Shown piece by piece: positions 29,710 to 38,592 of a stretch of 64,000 nucleotides of DNA. The stretch spans positions 248,001-312,000 of the forward strand of contig NZ_VIGV01000002.1 in the NCBI RefSeq assembly GCF_007858445.1. Reading direction: 5' to 3'. Position numbers and translations under genes: made by a program. The notes beneath the pieces are model-generated. The model was not told the origin of the DNA. It worked only from the letters and a program-made list of their open reading frames with translations, and searched no databases. This DNA is from Tsukamurella sputi (GTDB lineage: Bacteria; Actinomycetota; Actinomycetes; Mycobacteriales; Mycobacteriaceae). The stretch's first letter is position 1. The number at the start of each line of letters is the position of its first letter.

Positions 29710-30660
29710 TCAGGCCGAGCGTCGGGCCGCCCGGGCCCGCTCCCGCTCGACGGCCCGCGCCCGGCTCTCCTCGAAGCGCACCACGTCGTCCTCGAGCTTG
29801 TCGACGTAGCGGCCGATTTCGTCGCGATACCGCTCCCCCGCGGCCGAGACATCGGTCCGGTCGAACAGACCCCAGATCTTGAAGATGGGTTTGAGTACGT
29901 CGTCGAGATGCTGGCGCAGATCGTAGATGCCATGCTTGACCATGAGCACGCCGTTGCGCCGGAAGTCGGGCTTGCCCTCGCCCGGCATGACGAAGTTCGT
30001 CGTCACCTTGACGATCGACTCCAGCACCTGATCGGGCGCGATGTCGAGCGCCGCGGCCGTGAGGTTCCGGTAGAAGATCATGTGCAGGTTCTCGTCGGTG
30101 GCGATGCGCTTGAGCAGCGCGTCGGCGACGGGCTCGGCGCAGACGCGTGCGGTCTGCCGGTGGCTGACCCGCGTCGCGAGCTCCTGAATGGTCACGTACA
30201 CCACCTGATCGAGCACGCCGCCGTACTCCTCCGGCGCCGACACGCCCAACTCGAGGTGCGTCATCCGGTCGCGCTCGAGCTTCACCGGATCCACGGAGCG
30301 CGTGACCAGCAGGTAGTCGCGCATCGCGATGCTGTGCCGGTTCTCCTCCGCGGTCCAGCGGCCCACCCATGTGCCCCACGCCCCGTCGAGGGAGAAGTTG
30401 TCGGCGATCGTGCGGTGGTACGACGGGAGGTTGTCCTCGGTGAGCAGGTTCGTGATCATCGCGACGCGCGCCACCTCGGACAGCGGGGACTGGCCGAGCT
30501 CCCAGTCCGTGCCGCCGAGTGCGGCGAAGTTACGGCCGTCGGTCCAGGGCACGTAATCGTGCGGGTTCCACGGCTTCGCGACCCGCAGGTGGCGGTTGAT
30601 GTTGTCCTCCACCACCGGTTCGAGTTCGGTCAGCAGTTGCAAGTCGGTCATCGTCGACAT
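29710..30660 (-). CDS. Acyl-ACP desaturase (DesA-like, ferritin-fold diiron)
   Basis: 316 aa. It introduces a double bond into acyl-ACP, in this group supplying unsaturated or mycolic-type acids. The diiron motifs EENRH (in TAEENRHSIAMRDYL) and DENLH (in TDENLHMIFYRN) are present, as is the N-terminal PWTDGRNF-type segment. A DesA1/DesA2-like mycobacterial homologue is the closest type. The chosen ATG has GGAGG 8 nt upstream; a second ATG three codons later is possible. It converges on nrtR. Confidence 0.9.
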   Translation of the reverse strand: MSTMTDLQLLTELEPVVEDNINRHLRVAKPWNPHDYVPWTDGRNFAALGGTDWELGQSPLSEVARVAMITNLLTEDNLPSYHRTIADNFSLDGAWGTWVGRWTAEENRHSIAMRDYLLVTRSVDPVKLERDRMTHLELGVSAPEEYGGVLDQVVYVTIQELATRVSHRQTARVCAEPVADALLKRIATDENLHMIFYRNLTAAALDIAPDQVLESIVKVTTNFVMPGEGKPDFRRNGVLMVKHGIYDLRQHLDDVLKPIFKIWGLFDRTDVSAAGERYRDEIGRYVDKLEDDVVRFEESRARAVERERARAARRSA

Positions 30661-30795
30661 CGTGAGCGCCTCCGTCGGTTCCGGACGGCCCGATGGTAAG
30701 TCCGCCGGCGACGCGGACGCAGCGGAACTTGCGGTCCAAAAACAAGGAGTCACCGCCGTGCGCCGACCGCGCACCGGCACGACTACGGTGACCCC

Positions 30796-31509
30796 ATGAC
30801 CAGCACGTCCGGAGCGGCGGACGCGACCCCGCTCTCCTCCTCGTCCGATCGGATCGCCGCCGACGAGGCGGGCGACGTCGCCCGCGGCCTGAGCGTCGGC
30901 GCCGGCGCGGCCGTCCTGTTCCTCCTCCTGCGCCTCCTCGCGGTGGCGAACTGGAACTGGAACACGGCGACCCAGATCATGGCCGTCACCGACGTCGACG
31001 GCGCACTGACCATGTTCTTCGGAACACTCATGGCCGACCCGGGGTTCACCGGGGGTCTCGTCGCACTCCTGCTCCCCCTCTCCTTCCTCCGGCTCGTCTG
31101 GCCGATCAACGGCACCCGCTCGGGGATCGTGGACACCGGCCTCACGCTCGCGCTGCTCGTCGCTGCGGCGGTGGCCCTGTCGGCGACGTACCGGTACGTC
31201 TGGGTCCCGATCGCGGCGGCGGTGATCGGGGCCGTCTTCGTCGCGATGCGACTGTTCTGGCGCCACGGCGTGCTGCACCGGGCCACCCAATTCCTCTTCC
31301 GCCGCGCGGCGATCATCGCGGGGATCGGCCTGCTCGCGATCGCGGGGTTGGTCGAGACGCCGTGGGTGCCGCTGGAGGATGTCGTGACCAGGACGGAGAC
31401 CGTCCACGGCTACGTCCTCAAAGCCGAGCCCGGCTTCCTGACGGTGCTGACCGAGCCGGACCGCGAGGTGCGGGTTCTGACCACTGCCGACGTGCTCGAG
31501 CGGCGCTGA
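30796..31509 (+). CDS. Hypothetical membrane protein
   Basis: 237 aa of unknown function. After a 30-residue cytoplasmic tail rich in Ser/Ala/Asp come five or six hydrophobic segments, with an NWNWNTATQIM motif in a loop, then a 50-residue soluble C-terminal tail (VTRTETVHGYVLKAEPGFL). I do not recognise the family. TACGGT (30784-30789) ends 6 nt before the ATG without a ribosome site, so it is probably leaderless and transcribed alone. Confidence 0.75.
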   Translation: MTSTSGAADATPLSSSSDRIAADEAGDVARGLSVGAGAAVLFLLLRLLAVANWNWNTATQIMAVTDVDGALTMFFGTLMADPGFTGGLVALLLPLSFLRLVWPINGTRSGIVDTGLTLALLVAAAVALSATYRYVWVPIAAAVIGAVFVAMRLFWRHGVLHRATQFLFRRAAIIAGIGLLAIAGLVETPWVPLEDVVTRTETVHGYVLKAEPGFLTVLTEPDREVRVLTTADVLERR

Positions 31510-31526
31510 CCCGCCGGAAATATATT

Positions 31527-31540
31527 CGGACCGCGGTCCG
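31527..31540. promoter_or_regulatory. Palindrome in the promoter of the LLM/FMN-reductase unit
   Basis: CGGACCGCGGTCCG is a perfect 14-bp palindrome just before a possible -10 TACAGT (31542-31547). Position and form resemble TetR-family operators. No regulator gene is adjacent. Confidence 0.45.
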
Positions 31541-31588
31541 TTACAGTGGTCGAAGGGTCCGACAGGGACCCGAAGGGGAAGGATCGAC

Positions 31589-32722
31589 ATGCAGTTCGGA
31601 ATCTTCAGCGTCGGCGACGTGACCACCGACCCGACCACCGGTACGACGGTCAGCGAGCACGAGCGCATCAAGGCCATGACCGCGATCGCCGTGAAGGCGG
31701 AGGAGGTCGGCCTCGACGTCTTCGCCACCGGCGAGCACCACAACCCGCCGTTCGTCCCGAGTTCCCCCACCACGTTGCTGGGCTGGATCGCCGCCCGGAC
31801 CGAGACACTGCGCCTGAGCACCGCGACCACGCTCATCACCACCAACGACCCGGTGAAGATCGCCGAGGACTATGCGATGCTGCAGCACCTCGCCGACGGC
31901 CGCGTGGACCTGACGCTGGGTCGCGGCAACACCGGTCCGGTCTACCCGTGGTTCGGCAAGGACATCCGCCAGGGCATCCCGCTGGCCATCGAGAACTACC
32001 ACCTGCTGCGGCGGCTGTGGCGCGAGCCCGTCGTCGACTGGGAGGGACAGTTCCGCACCCCCTTGCAGAGCTACACCTCGACGCCCGCGCCACTGGACAG
32101 CACGCCGCCCTTCGTCTGGCACGGCTCCATCCGGTCGCCCGAGATCGCCGAGCAGGCCGCGTTCTACGGCGACGGCTTCTTCCACAACAACATCTTCTGG
32201 AACACCGAGCACACCGAGCAGATGGTGCGCCTGTACCGGCAGCGCTTCGAGCACTACGGCCACGGCGGCGCCGACCAGGCGATCGTCGGACTCGGCGGCC
32301 AGGTGTTCATGGCGGCGACCGAGGCCGAGGCCAAGCGCCGCTTCCGCCCGTACTTCGACAACGCACCCGTCTACGGACACGGACCGTCGCTCGAGGACTT
32401 CGAGCAGATGACGCCGCTCACCGTCGGAACGCCCGAGCAGGTGATCGAGAAGACGCTGAGCTTCGCGGACTACGCGGGTGACTACCAGCGCCAGCTCTTC
32501 CTCCTCGATCACGCGGGCCTCCCCCTGGATCAGGTCCTGGAGCAGGTCGAGATCCTCGGCACGCAGGTCGTCCCGGTGCTGCGCAAGGAGTTCGAGCTGC
32601 GCCGGCCGGCCCACGTCCCGTCGGACCCGCCGACCCACGAATCACTCGTCGCCGCGGGGCCGGAGTCGCCGCACCGCCTGGTGCTCCCCGCCCAGGATCT
32701 CGCCGTCGCGAAGGAGGCCTGA
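31589..32722 (+). CDS. LLM-class flavin-dependent oxidoreductase (CE1758-type)
   Basis: 377 aa, a luciferase-like TIM barrel that would use reduced FMN. MQFGIFSVGDVTTDP and GEHHNPPFVPSSP at the N-terminus, LSTATTLITTNDPVKIAEDYA, and the C-terminal HVPSDPPTH match the CE1758-like subgroup, always found beside an FMN reductase gene. AAGGA lies 7 nt upstream. The following reductase starts 2 nt after the stop, so the pair probably forms a two-component monooxygenase. The substrate is unknown. Confidence 0.9.
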   Translation: MQFGIFSVGDVTTDPTTGTTVSEHERIKAMTAIAVKAEEVGLDVFATGEHHNPPFVPSSPTTLLGWIAARTETLRLSTATTLITTNDPVKIAEDYAMLQHLADGRVDLTLGRGNTGPVYPWFGKDIRQGIPLAIENYHLLRRLWREPVVDWEGQFRTPLQSYTSTPAPLDSTPPFVWHGSIRSPEIAEQAAFYGDGFFHNNIFWNTEHTEQMVRLYRQRFEHYGHGGADQAIVGLGGQVFMAATEAEAKRRFRPYFDNAPVYGHGPSLEDFEQMTPLTVGTPEQVIEKTLSFADYAGDYQRQLFLLDHAGLPLDQVLEQVEILGTQVVPVLRKEFELRRPAHVPSDPPTHESLVAAGPESPHRLVLPAQDLAVAKEA

Positions 32723-32723
32723 C

Positions 32724-33392
32724 ATGCCCCGCTCCCTGGTGGTCGTCGCCGCGGGCGTCTCGGAGCCGTCGTCGACGCGCCTGCTCGCGGACCAACTCGC
32801 CGATTCCACTCGCGCTGCGGTGTCCGCGCGCGGCGAGGCCGTGGATGCCACGGTGATCGAGGTCCGCGAGCTCGCCCGCGACCTGGCGACGGTGATGACC
32901 ACCGGCGTCCCGACTCCCGCGCTCACCGCCGCCAAGGACGCGATCGCCACCGCCGACGGCCTGATCGCGGTCTCGCCCGTGTTCACCGCGAGCTACAGCG
33001 GCCTGTTCAAGATGTTCTTCGACGCCCTCGACCCCGACGCCCTCACCGATGTGCCCGTGCTCGTCGCCGCGACGGCCGGCACGCCGCGGCACTCCCTGGT
33101 GCTCGATCACGCTCTGCGGCCACTGTTCAGCTACCTGCGGGCACGGATCCTCCCGACGGGCGTCTTCGCCGCGACCGAGGACTTCGGTTCGTCGGAACTG
33201 GCGTCCCGGATCTCCCGGGCCGGTGCGGAACTCGCCGCTGCGCTCGTCCAGGCCGACGGCGCGGTGGCCGGCTTCGGCGGACCGTCGGACCTGGGGGCGC
33301 CACGGCGTTCCGGGACGGCGACCGATCTCGGCCCCGTGGCCGATTTCGCCGAGTTGCTCCGCGGGCACACCGGAGACCAGGAGCGTCGGTAG
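32724..33392 (+). CDS. NAD(P)H-dependent FMN reductase (CE1759-type partner)
   Basis: 222 aa flavodoxin-fold reductase. LVVVAAGVSEPSSTRLLAD is the phosphate-binding loop, and VSPVFTASYSGLFKMFFDALDPDAL is the flavin-contact region. It should supply reduced FMN to the LLM enzyme 2 nt upstream. The ribosome site AAGGAGG lies 6 nt before the ATG, inside the end of the upstream gene. Confidence 0.9.
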   Translation: MPRSLVVVAAGVSEPSSTRLLADQLADSTRAAVSARGEAVDATVIEVRELARDLATVMTTGVPTPALTAAKDAIATADGLIAVSPVFTASYSGLFKMFFDALDPDALTDVPVLVAATAGTPRHSLVLDHALRPLFSYLRARILPTGVFAATEDFGSSELASRISRAGAELAAALVQADGAVAGFGGPSDLGAPRRSGTATDLGPVADFAELLRGHTGDQERR

Positions 33393-33408
33393 GGCGTCGC
33401 GAGACCGT

Positions 33409-34017
33409 CTACCGCGATCCGATCACGCTGGGCTGATCCGGCGACCCGTTCCCGACCGGAGCACCCTCGTCGCCGGCGATCCGCCCGAACAGCGCGATCA
33501 CCGCGCACCACAACGCCGTGCAGGCCGGCCAGACCAGTACCAGCACCCACGAGGCCAGATCGCCGAGCACGCCGCCGGAGTGGTCCGCGGGAGCGAGGAC
33601 GTTGGCGCCGCGCAGCCTGATCGACGGAGCGGCCGTGAAGTCGAGGCCAGGCGCACCGGGGCCCGTGAATCGCGCATCCACGACCGCCTGGCCGAGGACG
33701 ACCGCGAGCGCCACGCCGACGGTCGCCGCGCCGAGCGTGATCACCACGCCCCGCGGCGAGCGCCGCTCCCCGCGGAACAGTGCCGGTCCCGTGAGCAGTC
33801 CACCGACTACCGAAACCGCCACGAACAGCGCCGTCGCGACGAAGAAGTTGTCGAACTGGTCGGAGCGGAGCACCGCCTGCCCCGACGAGAGGACCACTCC
33901 CCGTACTCCGGGGGCGACGGTGCCCCGGACCAGAGCGGCGGCCGCGCCCAGGACTGCGCCGACCACCGCCGGCACCACCACCTGCGAGACGGACCGCGTC
34001 GACGTTTCAGTAGGCAT
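33409..34017 (-). CDS. DUF2567-family membrane protein
   Basis: 202 aa with four hydrophobic segments (about residues 12-30, 58-78, 91-110 and 155-175) and a longer loop between the third and fourth. Mycobacteria carry a protein of this type two genes beyond bioB, the same position as here. Function is unknown. TAGGCT (34030-34025) lies 7 nt before this ATG, so I prefer it to an ATG two codons upstream. Confidence 0.75.
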   Translation of the reverse strand: MPTETSTRSVSQVVVPAVVGAVLGAAAALVRGTVAPGVRGVVLSSGQAVLRSDQFDNFFVATALFVAVSVVGGLLTGPALFRGERRSPRGVVITLGAATVGVALAVVLGQAVVDARFTGPGAPGLDFTAAPSIRLRGANVLAPADHSGGVLGDLASWVLVLVWPACTALWCAVIALFGRIAGDEGAPVGNGSPDQPSVIGSR

Positions 34018-34053
34018 CGGCATCAGCCTAACGAGCCGCCCCGGCAGCCGGAA

Positions 34054-34272
34054 TCAGCGCTCGCGGCTCTTCGAGTCGAGTTCGCCGTGGCGGGAGCAGC
34101 GCGCCGTCCACCCGTGCGGGCTGACCTGCACGATCATCCTGCGCGCGCAGTACGCGCAGTACCGCGGCGGCTCGAGACCGAGACGGGCCGCCGCGAAGAC
34201 GGGCGCCCCCTCCGCCAGCGGCTTGCCGGTGTACTCGTCGTACACCGGCTCCTGATCCATCACGGCCGTCAC
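34054..34272 (-). CDS. bsaP: Biotin synthase auxiliary protein BsaP
   Basis: 72 aa. The small protein beside mycobacterial bioB is needed for the final sulfur insertion into dethiobiotin. This one has the same place and features: [14 protein letters not shown], then YCAYCARRM and [11 protein letters not shown], giving three Cys and a His able to hold an iron-sulfur cluster or zinc. The GTG start overlaps the bioB stop (GTGA). An ATG four codons later is the alternative start. Confidence 0.85.
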   Translation of the reverse strand: MTAVMDQEPVYDEYTGKPLAEGAPVFAAARLGLEPPRYCAYCARRMIVQVSPHGWTARCSRHGELDSKSRER

Positions 34273-35276
34273 AGGGTCTCGTTCAATGCCTTGATCGGCA
34301 TCTTCAGCGAATCGAGCAGATCGAGATCGGTCTCAGCGGGCCGGCCCAGCGTCGTGAGGTAGTTGCCCACGATCACGGCGTTGATGCCGCCGAGGATGCC
34401 CTTCTCCGCACCGAGGTCTCCGAGGGTGATCTCGCGGCCGCCCGCGAATCGCAGGATCGTGCGCGGCAGCGCAAGGCGGAACGCCGCGACGGCCTTGAGC
34501 GCCTCCGCCGCGGGCAGCACCTCCAGATCGCCGAAGGGCGTACCGGGCCGCGGGTTGAGGAAGTTGAGCGGCACCTCGTCGGGCTCCAGCTCGGCGAGGT
34601 TCGCCGCGAACTCGGCGCGCTGCTCCAGCGTCTCCCCCATGCCCAGGATGCCGCCGCAGCAGACCTCCATGCCGGCCTCACGGACCATGCGCAGCGTGTT
34701 CCACCGCTCCTCGTACGAGTGCGTGGTCACCACGTTCGGGAAGTGCGACTTCGCGGTCTCGAGGTTGTGGTTGTAGCGGTGCACACCCATCGCCTTGAGC
34801 TCGTCGACCTGCTCCTGGGTGAGCATGCCGAGGCTGCACGCGATCTGGATGTCGACCTCGTTGCGGATGGCCTCGATACCGGCCGCCACCTGGGACATCA
34901 GCCGCTTGTCCGGCCCGCGGACCGCGGCGACGATGCAGAACTCGGTGGCCCCGGTCTTCGCGGTCTGCTTGGCCGCCTCGACGAGCGACGGGATGTCGAT
35001 CCACGCGGAGCGGACGGGCGATTCGAACAGGCCCGACTGGCTGCAGAAGTGGCAGTCCTCGGGGCAGCCGCCCGTCTTGAGACTGATGATGCCCTCGACC
35101 TCGACCTCGGGGCCGCACCACTTCATGCGCACCTCGTGGGCGAGCTGGAGCACCTCGTCGAGCTTCTCGTCGGGCAGTTGGAGCACGGCCAGCACCTGCT
35201 CCTGGCTCAGCCCTTCACCGCGCTCGAGCACCTGCTCGCGCGCGACCTCGATGATGTCGGCCAGGACCCCGGTCAT
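34269..35276 (-). CDS. bioB: Biotin synthase
   Basis: 335 aa radical-SAM enzyme converting dethiobiotin to biotin. The 4Fe-4S motif CxxxCxxC is CPEDCHFC near residues 71-78. [16 protein letters not shown] and LNPRPGTPF are conserved, and FAGGRE near the end carries the Arg that binds the auxiliary cluster. GGGAG lies 6 nt upstream of the ATG. Its own promoter and a BioQ-type palindrome lie 90 nt upstream, at the end of bioD. Confidence 0.97.
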   Translation of the reverse strand: MTGVLADIIEVAREQVLERGEGLSQEQVLAVLQLPDEKLDEVLQLAHEVRMKWCGPEVEVEGIISLKTGGCPEDCHFCSQSGLFESPVRSAWIDIPSLVEAAKQTAKTGATEFCIVAAVRGPDKRLMSQVAAGIEAIRNEVDIQIACSLGMLTQEQVDELKAMGVHRYNHNLETAKSHFPNVVTTHSYEERWNTLRMVREAGMEVCCGGILGMGETLEQRAEFAANLAELEPDEVPLNFLNPRPGTPFGDLEVLPAAEALKAVAAFRLALPRTILRFAGGREITLGDLGAEKGILGGINAVIVGNYLTTLGRPAETDLDLLDSLKMPIKALNETL

Positions 35277-35365
35277 GTGATCTCCCTCGTCGGCTGTGAT
35301 CGGTCGGCTGTGTTCTGCGACACCGTGGCGTCGCGACTATCGAGCACTGTACAGCGTTCAATTCA

Positions 35366-35378
35366 TGAACGTCGTTCA
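35366..35378. promoter_or_regulatory. BioQ-type operator of bioB
   Basis: TGAAC-n3-GTTCA, a perfect palindrome of the form reported for BioQ, the TetR-family biotin regulator of corynebacteria and mycobacteria. An extra half site GTTCA lies at 35356-35360, where TTGAAC (minus strand, 35361-35356) may be the -35 of bioB. The site overlaps the last codon and stop of bioD. Confidence 0.7.
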
Positions 35379-36089
35379 AGGGCGGTCGGCGAGCCCCGCG
35401 AGCCACGCGGCGTCGAACCACGACGATGCCGCTCCCGCGAACCGTTCCGGCGGCAGGGCCGCGGCACCGTCGGGAATCCGTCCGACGACCGGCACGCCGG
35501 TCAGCTCGGGCAGGTCGACGAGGTTGCAGCGCTCGGCGAGGCCCGGCTCGTCGGGCCAGCGGGACAGCACGATCCCGGCGCAGGCGACGCCCCCGGCTTC
35601 GATCGCGCGGATCGTGAGCTCGGTGTGATTGAGGGTGCCGAGCGCGGGATCCGCGACCACGACCACCTCCGCGGACAGGTCCGCCGCAAGGTCGACGATG
35701 GTGAACGGCGTTCGAGAATCGTCGACGCCGAGGCGGACCAGAACACCGCCCGCCCCTTCGACGAGCACGGCCCCGCCGGCCCTGCGGACCACCTCGACCG
35801 CCTCGGCGCGGCCCAGCGGGTCGAGGCCGGCTCTCGCCGCAGCCGTGAGCGGCGCGAGGGGCTCCGGGAACCTCCGGTGTTCGACGGCGGCCGCACCCGG
35901 CGCCAATCGCGCCACCTCGGCGGCGTCCGAGAGCTGACCCTCCTCGTCGCGCACGGCTCCGGCGGCGAAACCGGTCTGGGCGGGCTTGACCACGGTGACC
36001 GGCCCGCTCCGCAGCAGCGCAGCGGCCAGTGCCGCCGTGGCGACGGTCTTACCCACGCCGGTGGAGGTACCGGTGACACAGAGGATCAC
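35376..36089 (-). CDS. bioD: Dethiobiotin synthetase
   Basis: 237 aa. It closes the ureido ring of dethiobiotin using ATP and CO2. The P-loop is GTSTGVGKTV at the N-terminus, VVKPAQTG follows, and EGAGGVLVRL is the DAPA-binding segment. The GTG start overlaps the bioF stop (GTGA). It ends 99 nt before bioB. Confidence 0.95.
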   Translation of the reverse strand: MILCVTGTSTGVGKTVATAALAAALLRSGPVTVVKPAQTGFAAGAVRDEEGQLSDAAEVARLAPGAAAVEHRRFPEPLAPLTAAARAGLDPLGRAEAVEVVRRAGGAVLVEGAGGVLVRLGVDDSRTPFTIVDLAADLSAEVVVVADPALGTLNHTELTIRAIEAGGVACAGIVLSRWPDEPGLAERCNLVDLPELTGVPVVGRIPDGAAALPPERFAGAASSWFDAAWLAGLADRP

Positions 36090-37219
36090 GCGACGGCCCG
36101 CCGGATCACGTCGACGGCGGTCGCGACCTCGCGATCGGTGAGATCGGCGCGCACGGTGATCCGCAGGCGCGACGTCCCCTCGGGCACCGACGGCGGCCGG
36201 AAACAGCCGACGCGCACCCCTGCGGCGGCGCAGGCGTCGCGGGCCGCGACGGCGACCTCGGGCTCGCCGAGGACGAGCGAGACCACTGCCGAGGTCGGCA
36301 CGGGCGCGCCGATACCGGCCGCGACGGCGAGCGCCCGGTCCAGAACCCGGCCCGCGAGCGCGGGATCGGAGCGCAGCTCGGCGAGGGCCGCGTCCGCGGC
36401 CGCGACCGCCGCAGGAGCGAGCCCGGTGTCGAAGATGAAGGGACGCGCCGCGTCGATCAGGTGCGCCCGCACGCGCTCGGGGCCGAGGACAACGCCGCCC
36501 TGCGCGCCGAGGGCCTTGGACATGGTGGCGGTCACGACGAGGTCCGGCTCGCCCGCGAGACCCAGTTCGTGCACCAGGCCGCGGCCGCCGTCGCCGCGGA
36601 CGCCGAGCCCGTGGGCTTCGTCGACCACGAGTGCGGCGCCGTGCGCACGGGCTGCGGCGTGCAGCTCGGTGACGGGCGCGAGCACCCCGTCGGCGCTGTA
36701 GACCGAGTCGGTGAGCACGATCGCGCGCGCCTCGGCGCGGTCCGCGAGGGCATCCCGAACGGCGTTCACGTCACCCCGCGGGGTCACCACGATCCGCGCA
36801 CGGGAGAGCCGGCAGGCGTCGACGAGTGAGGCGTGGGAACCACCGTCGGAGACGACGAGCGCGCCGCGCCCCGCGAGCGCGGTGACCACACCGAGATTGG
36901 CCAGGTAGCCCGAGGAGAAGCACAGCGCCGATTCGACGCCGGTGAAGTCCGCCAGGTTGCACTCGAACGCCTCGTGGAGCTCCGTCGTGCCCGTGACCAG
37001 GCGCGACCCGGTAGCGCCCGCACCCCAGACCCGCAGCGCCTCGGCGGCGGCGGCGAGCACCCGCGGATGCCGGCTGAGGCCGAGGTAGTCGTTGGAGGCG
37101 AGGTCGAGGCCGAGCTCCTCGGGGCGTCGCGCCGTCAGCGTGCGCCGCAGGCCCGCCGCGGCGCGGTCGGCCGCGTAACCGTCGAGCCACCCCAACGAAT
37201 CCAATTGAACACCGTTCAT
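36086..37219 (-). CDS. bioF: 8-amino-7-oxononanoate synthase
   Basis: 377 aa PLP enzyme condensing pimeloyl thioester with alanine. SNDYLGLS, GATGSRLVTG, FSSGYLANLG, DEAHGLGVRGDGGRGL and the PLP Lys in TATMSKALGAQGG are conserved. The ATG at 37219 begins 4 nt after the bioA stop. A longer upstream frame would run into bioA and is not needed. The start codon is embedded in a BioQ-type palindrome. Confidence 0.94.
   Translation of the reverse strand: MNGVQLDSLGWLDGYAADRAAAGLRRTLTARRPEELGLDLASNDYLGLSRHPRVLAAAAEALRVWGAGATGSRLVTGTTELHEAFECNLADFTGVESALCFSSGYLANLGVVTALAGRGALVVSDGGSHASLVDACRLSRARIVVTPRGDVNAVRDALADRAEARAIVLTDSVYSADGVLAPVTELHAAARAHGAALVVDEAHGLGVRGDGGRGLVHELGLAGEPDLVVTATMSKALGAQGGVVLGPERVRAHLIDAARPFIFDTGLAPAAVAAADAALAELRSDPALAGRVLDRALAVAAGIGAPVPTSAVVSLVLGEPEVAVAARDACAAAGVRVGCFRPPSVPEGTSRLRITVRADLTDREVATAVDVIRRAVA
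37206..37218. promoter_or_regulatory. BioQ-type palindrome over the bioF start codon
   Basis: TGAAC-n3-GTTCA, the same palindrome as at bioB, placed on codons 1-5 of bioF. It could repress an internal start for bioF-bioD or act as a roadblock to transcription from bioA. Confidence 0.55.
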
Positions 37220-37223
37220 GTCC

Positions 37224-38495
37224 TCACTGTAGCGCTGCCCGCACCGCCGCCGAGACCCCTCGGCAGATCGCGGCGACGTCGTCGGGCGTGCTGACGAACG
37301 GCGGCATCGTGTAGACCAGATCGCGGAAGGGGCGCAGCCAGACGCCCGCGGCGATCGTCGCATCGGTCGCGGCGACCATGTCGACGGACCGATCGAGCTG
37401 CACGACGCCGATGGCGCCGAGCACCCGCACGTCCACGACGCCCGGCAGGTCGCGCAGGGGCGCGAGTCCGTCCCGCAGCCCCTCCTCGATCGCCGCCACC
37501 CGCGCCCGCCAGTCCTGCGCGAGCAGCAGCTCGGTGCTGGCCACGGCGATCGCGCAGGCGAGCGGATTGCCCATGAACGTCGGGCCGTGCATCAGGGCGC
37601 CCTGATCCGAGTTCGAGATGGTGAGCGCGACCTCATCGGTGCACAGCATCGCGGCGAGGGTCAGATACCCCCCGGTGAGCGCCTTGCCGACGCACAGGAT
37701 GTCGGGCGTGATCCCGGCGGCGTCGCAGGCGAACAGTGAACCGGTGCGGCCGAAGCCGGTCGCGATCTCGTCGCAGATCAGCAGCACGCTGTGCCGCCGG
37801 GTGATCTCGCGGAGCGCGGCGACGTACGCCGGGGGATGGAAGCGCATGCCGCCCGCGCCCTGCACGACGGGCTCGATGATCACGGCGGCCAGCTCGTGCG
37901 CGTGCTGCCCGACGAGCCGGTCGAGTTCGGCGACGTAGGCGGCGTCGACGTCGGCGGGCGGCGCGGGCGCGAACACCTGGGTGGCGAGCACGTCGGTCCA
38001 GAGCGAGTGCATGCCGCCGTCGGGATCGCAGACGCTCATCGGGGTGAAGGTGTCGCCGTGGTAGCCGCCGCGCCAGGTGAGCAGGCGGTTGCGGCCCGTG
38101 ACGCCGCGGGCGCGCCAGTACTGCAGGGCCGTCTTCACCGCGACCTCGATGGAGACGGAGCCGCTGTCGGCGAGGAAGACGCGGTCGAGTCCGTCGGGCG
38201 TGATGCGCACCAGCAGCTCGCCGAGCCGGGCGGCGCTCTCGTGGGTCAGGCCGCCGAACATCACGTGCGACATGGTGTCGATCTGGGCCTTCGCCGCCGC
38301 GTCGAGGACGGGGTTGCGGTAGCCGTGGATCGCGGCCCACCAGGAGCTCATCCCATCGATGACCTGCGTTCCGTCGCCGAGCGTGAGGCGGACCCCCTCG
38401 GCTCCGGTCACCACCCTGGCCCCCGCCCCGCCGACGGCGCTGTACGGGTGCCAGAGCGTCCGGGTGTCCAGGGCGAGGATCTCGTCGGGGGTCAT
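37224..38495 (-). CDS. bioA: Adenosylmethionine-8-amino-7-oxononanoate aminotransferase
   Basis: 423 aa. It uses S-adenosylmethionine as amino donor to make 7,8-diaminopelargonate. [28 protein letters not shown]-like [34 protein letters not shown] and the PLP Lys in [10 protein letters not shown] are present. The ATG at 38495 is chosen because conserved sequence starts at LWHPY soon after, and TAACGT (38509-38504) lies 8 nt upstream with no ribosome site. First gene of bioA-bioF-bioD. Confidence 0.95.
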   Translation of the reverse strand: MTPDEILALDTRTLWHPYSAVGGAGARVVTGAEGVRLTLGDGTQVIDGMSSWWAAIHGYRNPVLDAAAKAQIDTMSHVMFGGLTHESAARLGELLVRITPDGLDRVFLADSGSVSIEVAVKTALQYWRARGVTGRNRLLTWRGGYHGDTFTPMSVCDPDGGMHSLWTDVLATQVFAPAPPADVDAAYVAELDRLVGQHAHELAAVIIEPVVQGAGGMRFHPPAYVAALREITRRHSVLLICDEIATGFGRTGSLFACDAAGITPDILCVGKALTGGYLTLAAMLCTDEVALTISNSDQGALMHGPTFMGNPLACAIAVASTELLLAQDWRARVAAIEEGLRDGLAPLRDLPGVVDVRVLGAIGVVQLDRSVDMVAATDATIAAGVWLRPFRDLVYTMPPFVSTPDDVAAICRGVSAAVRAALQ

Positions 38496-38592
38496 GCCGG
38501 GCCACGTTAGCGGTGCGCCGGCCCGCGCCGCCATCGGCCGGCCGTCCGCGCGGCTCCCGGCGGGCGCCGCGTGCAATGGCATGATCGGCCCC

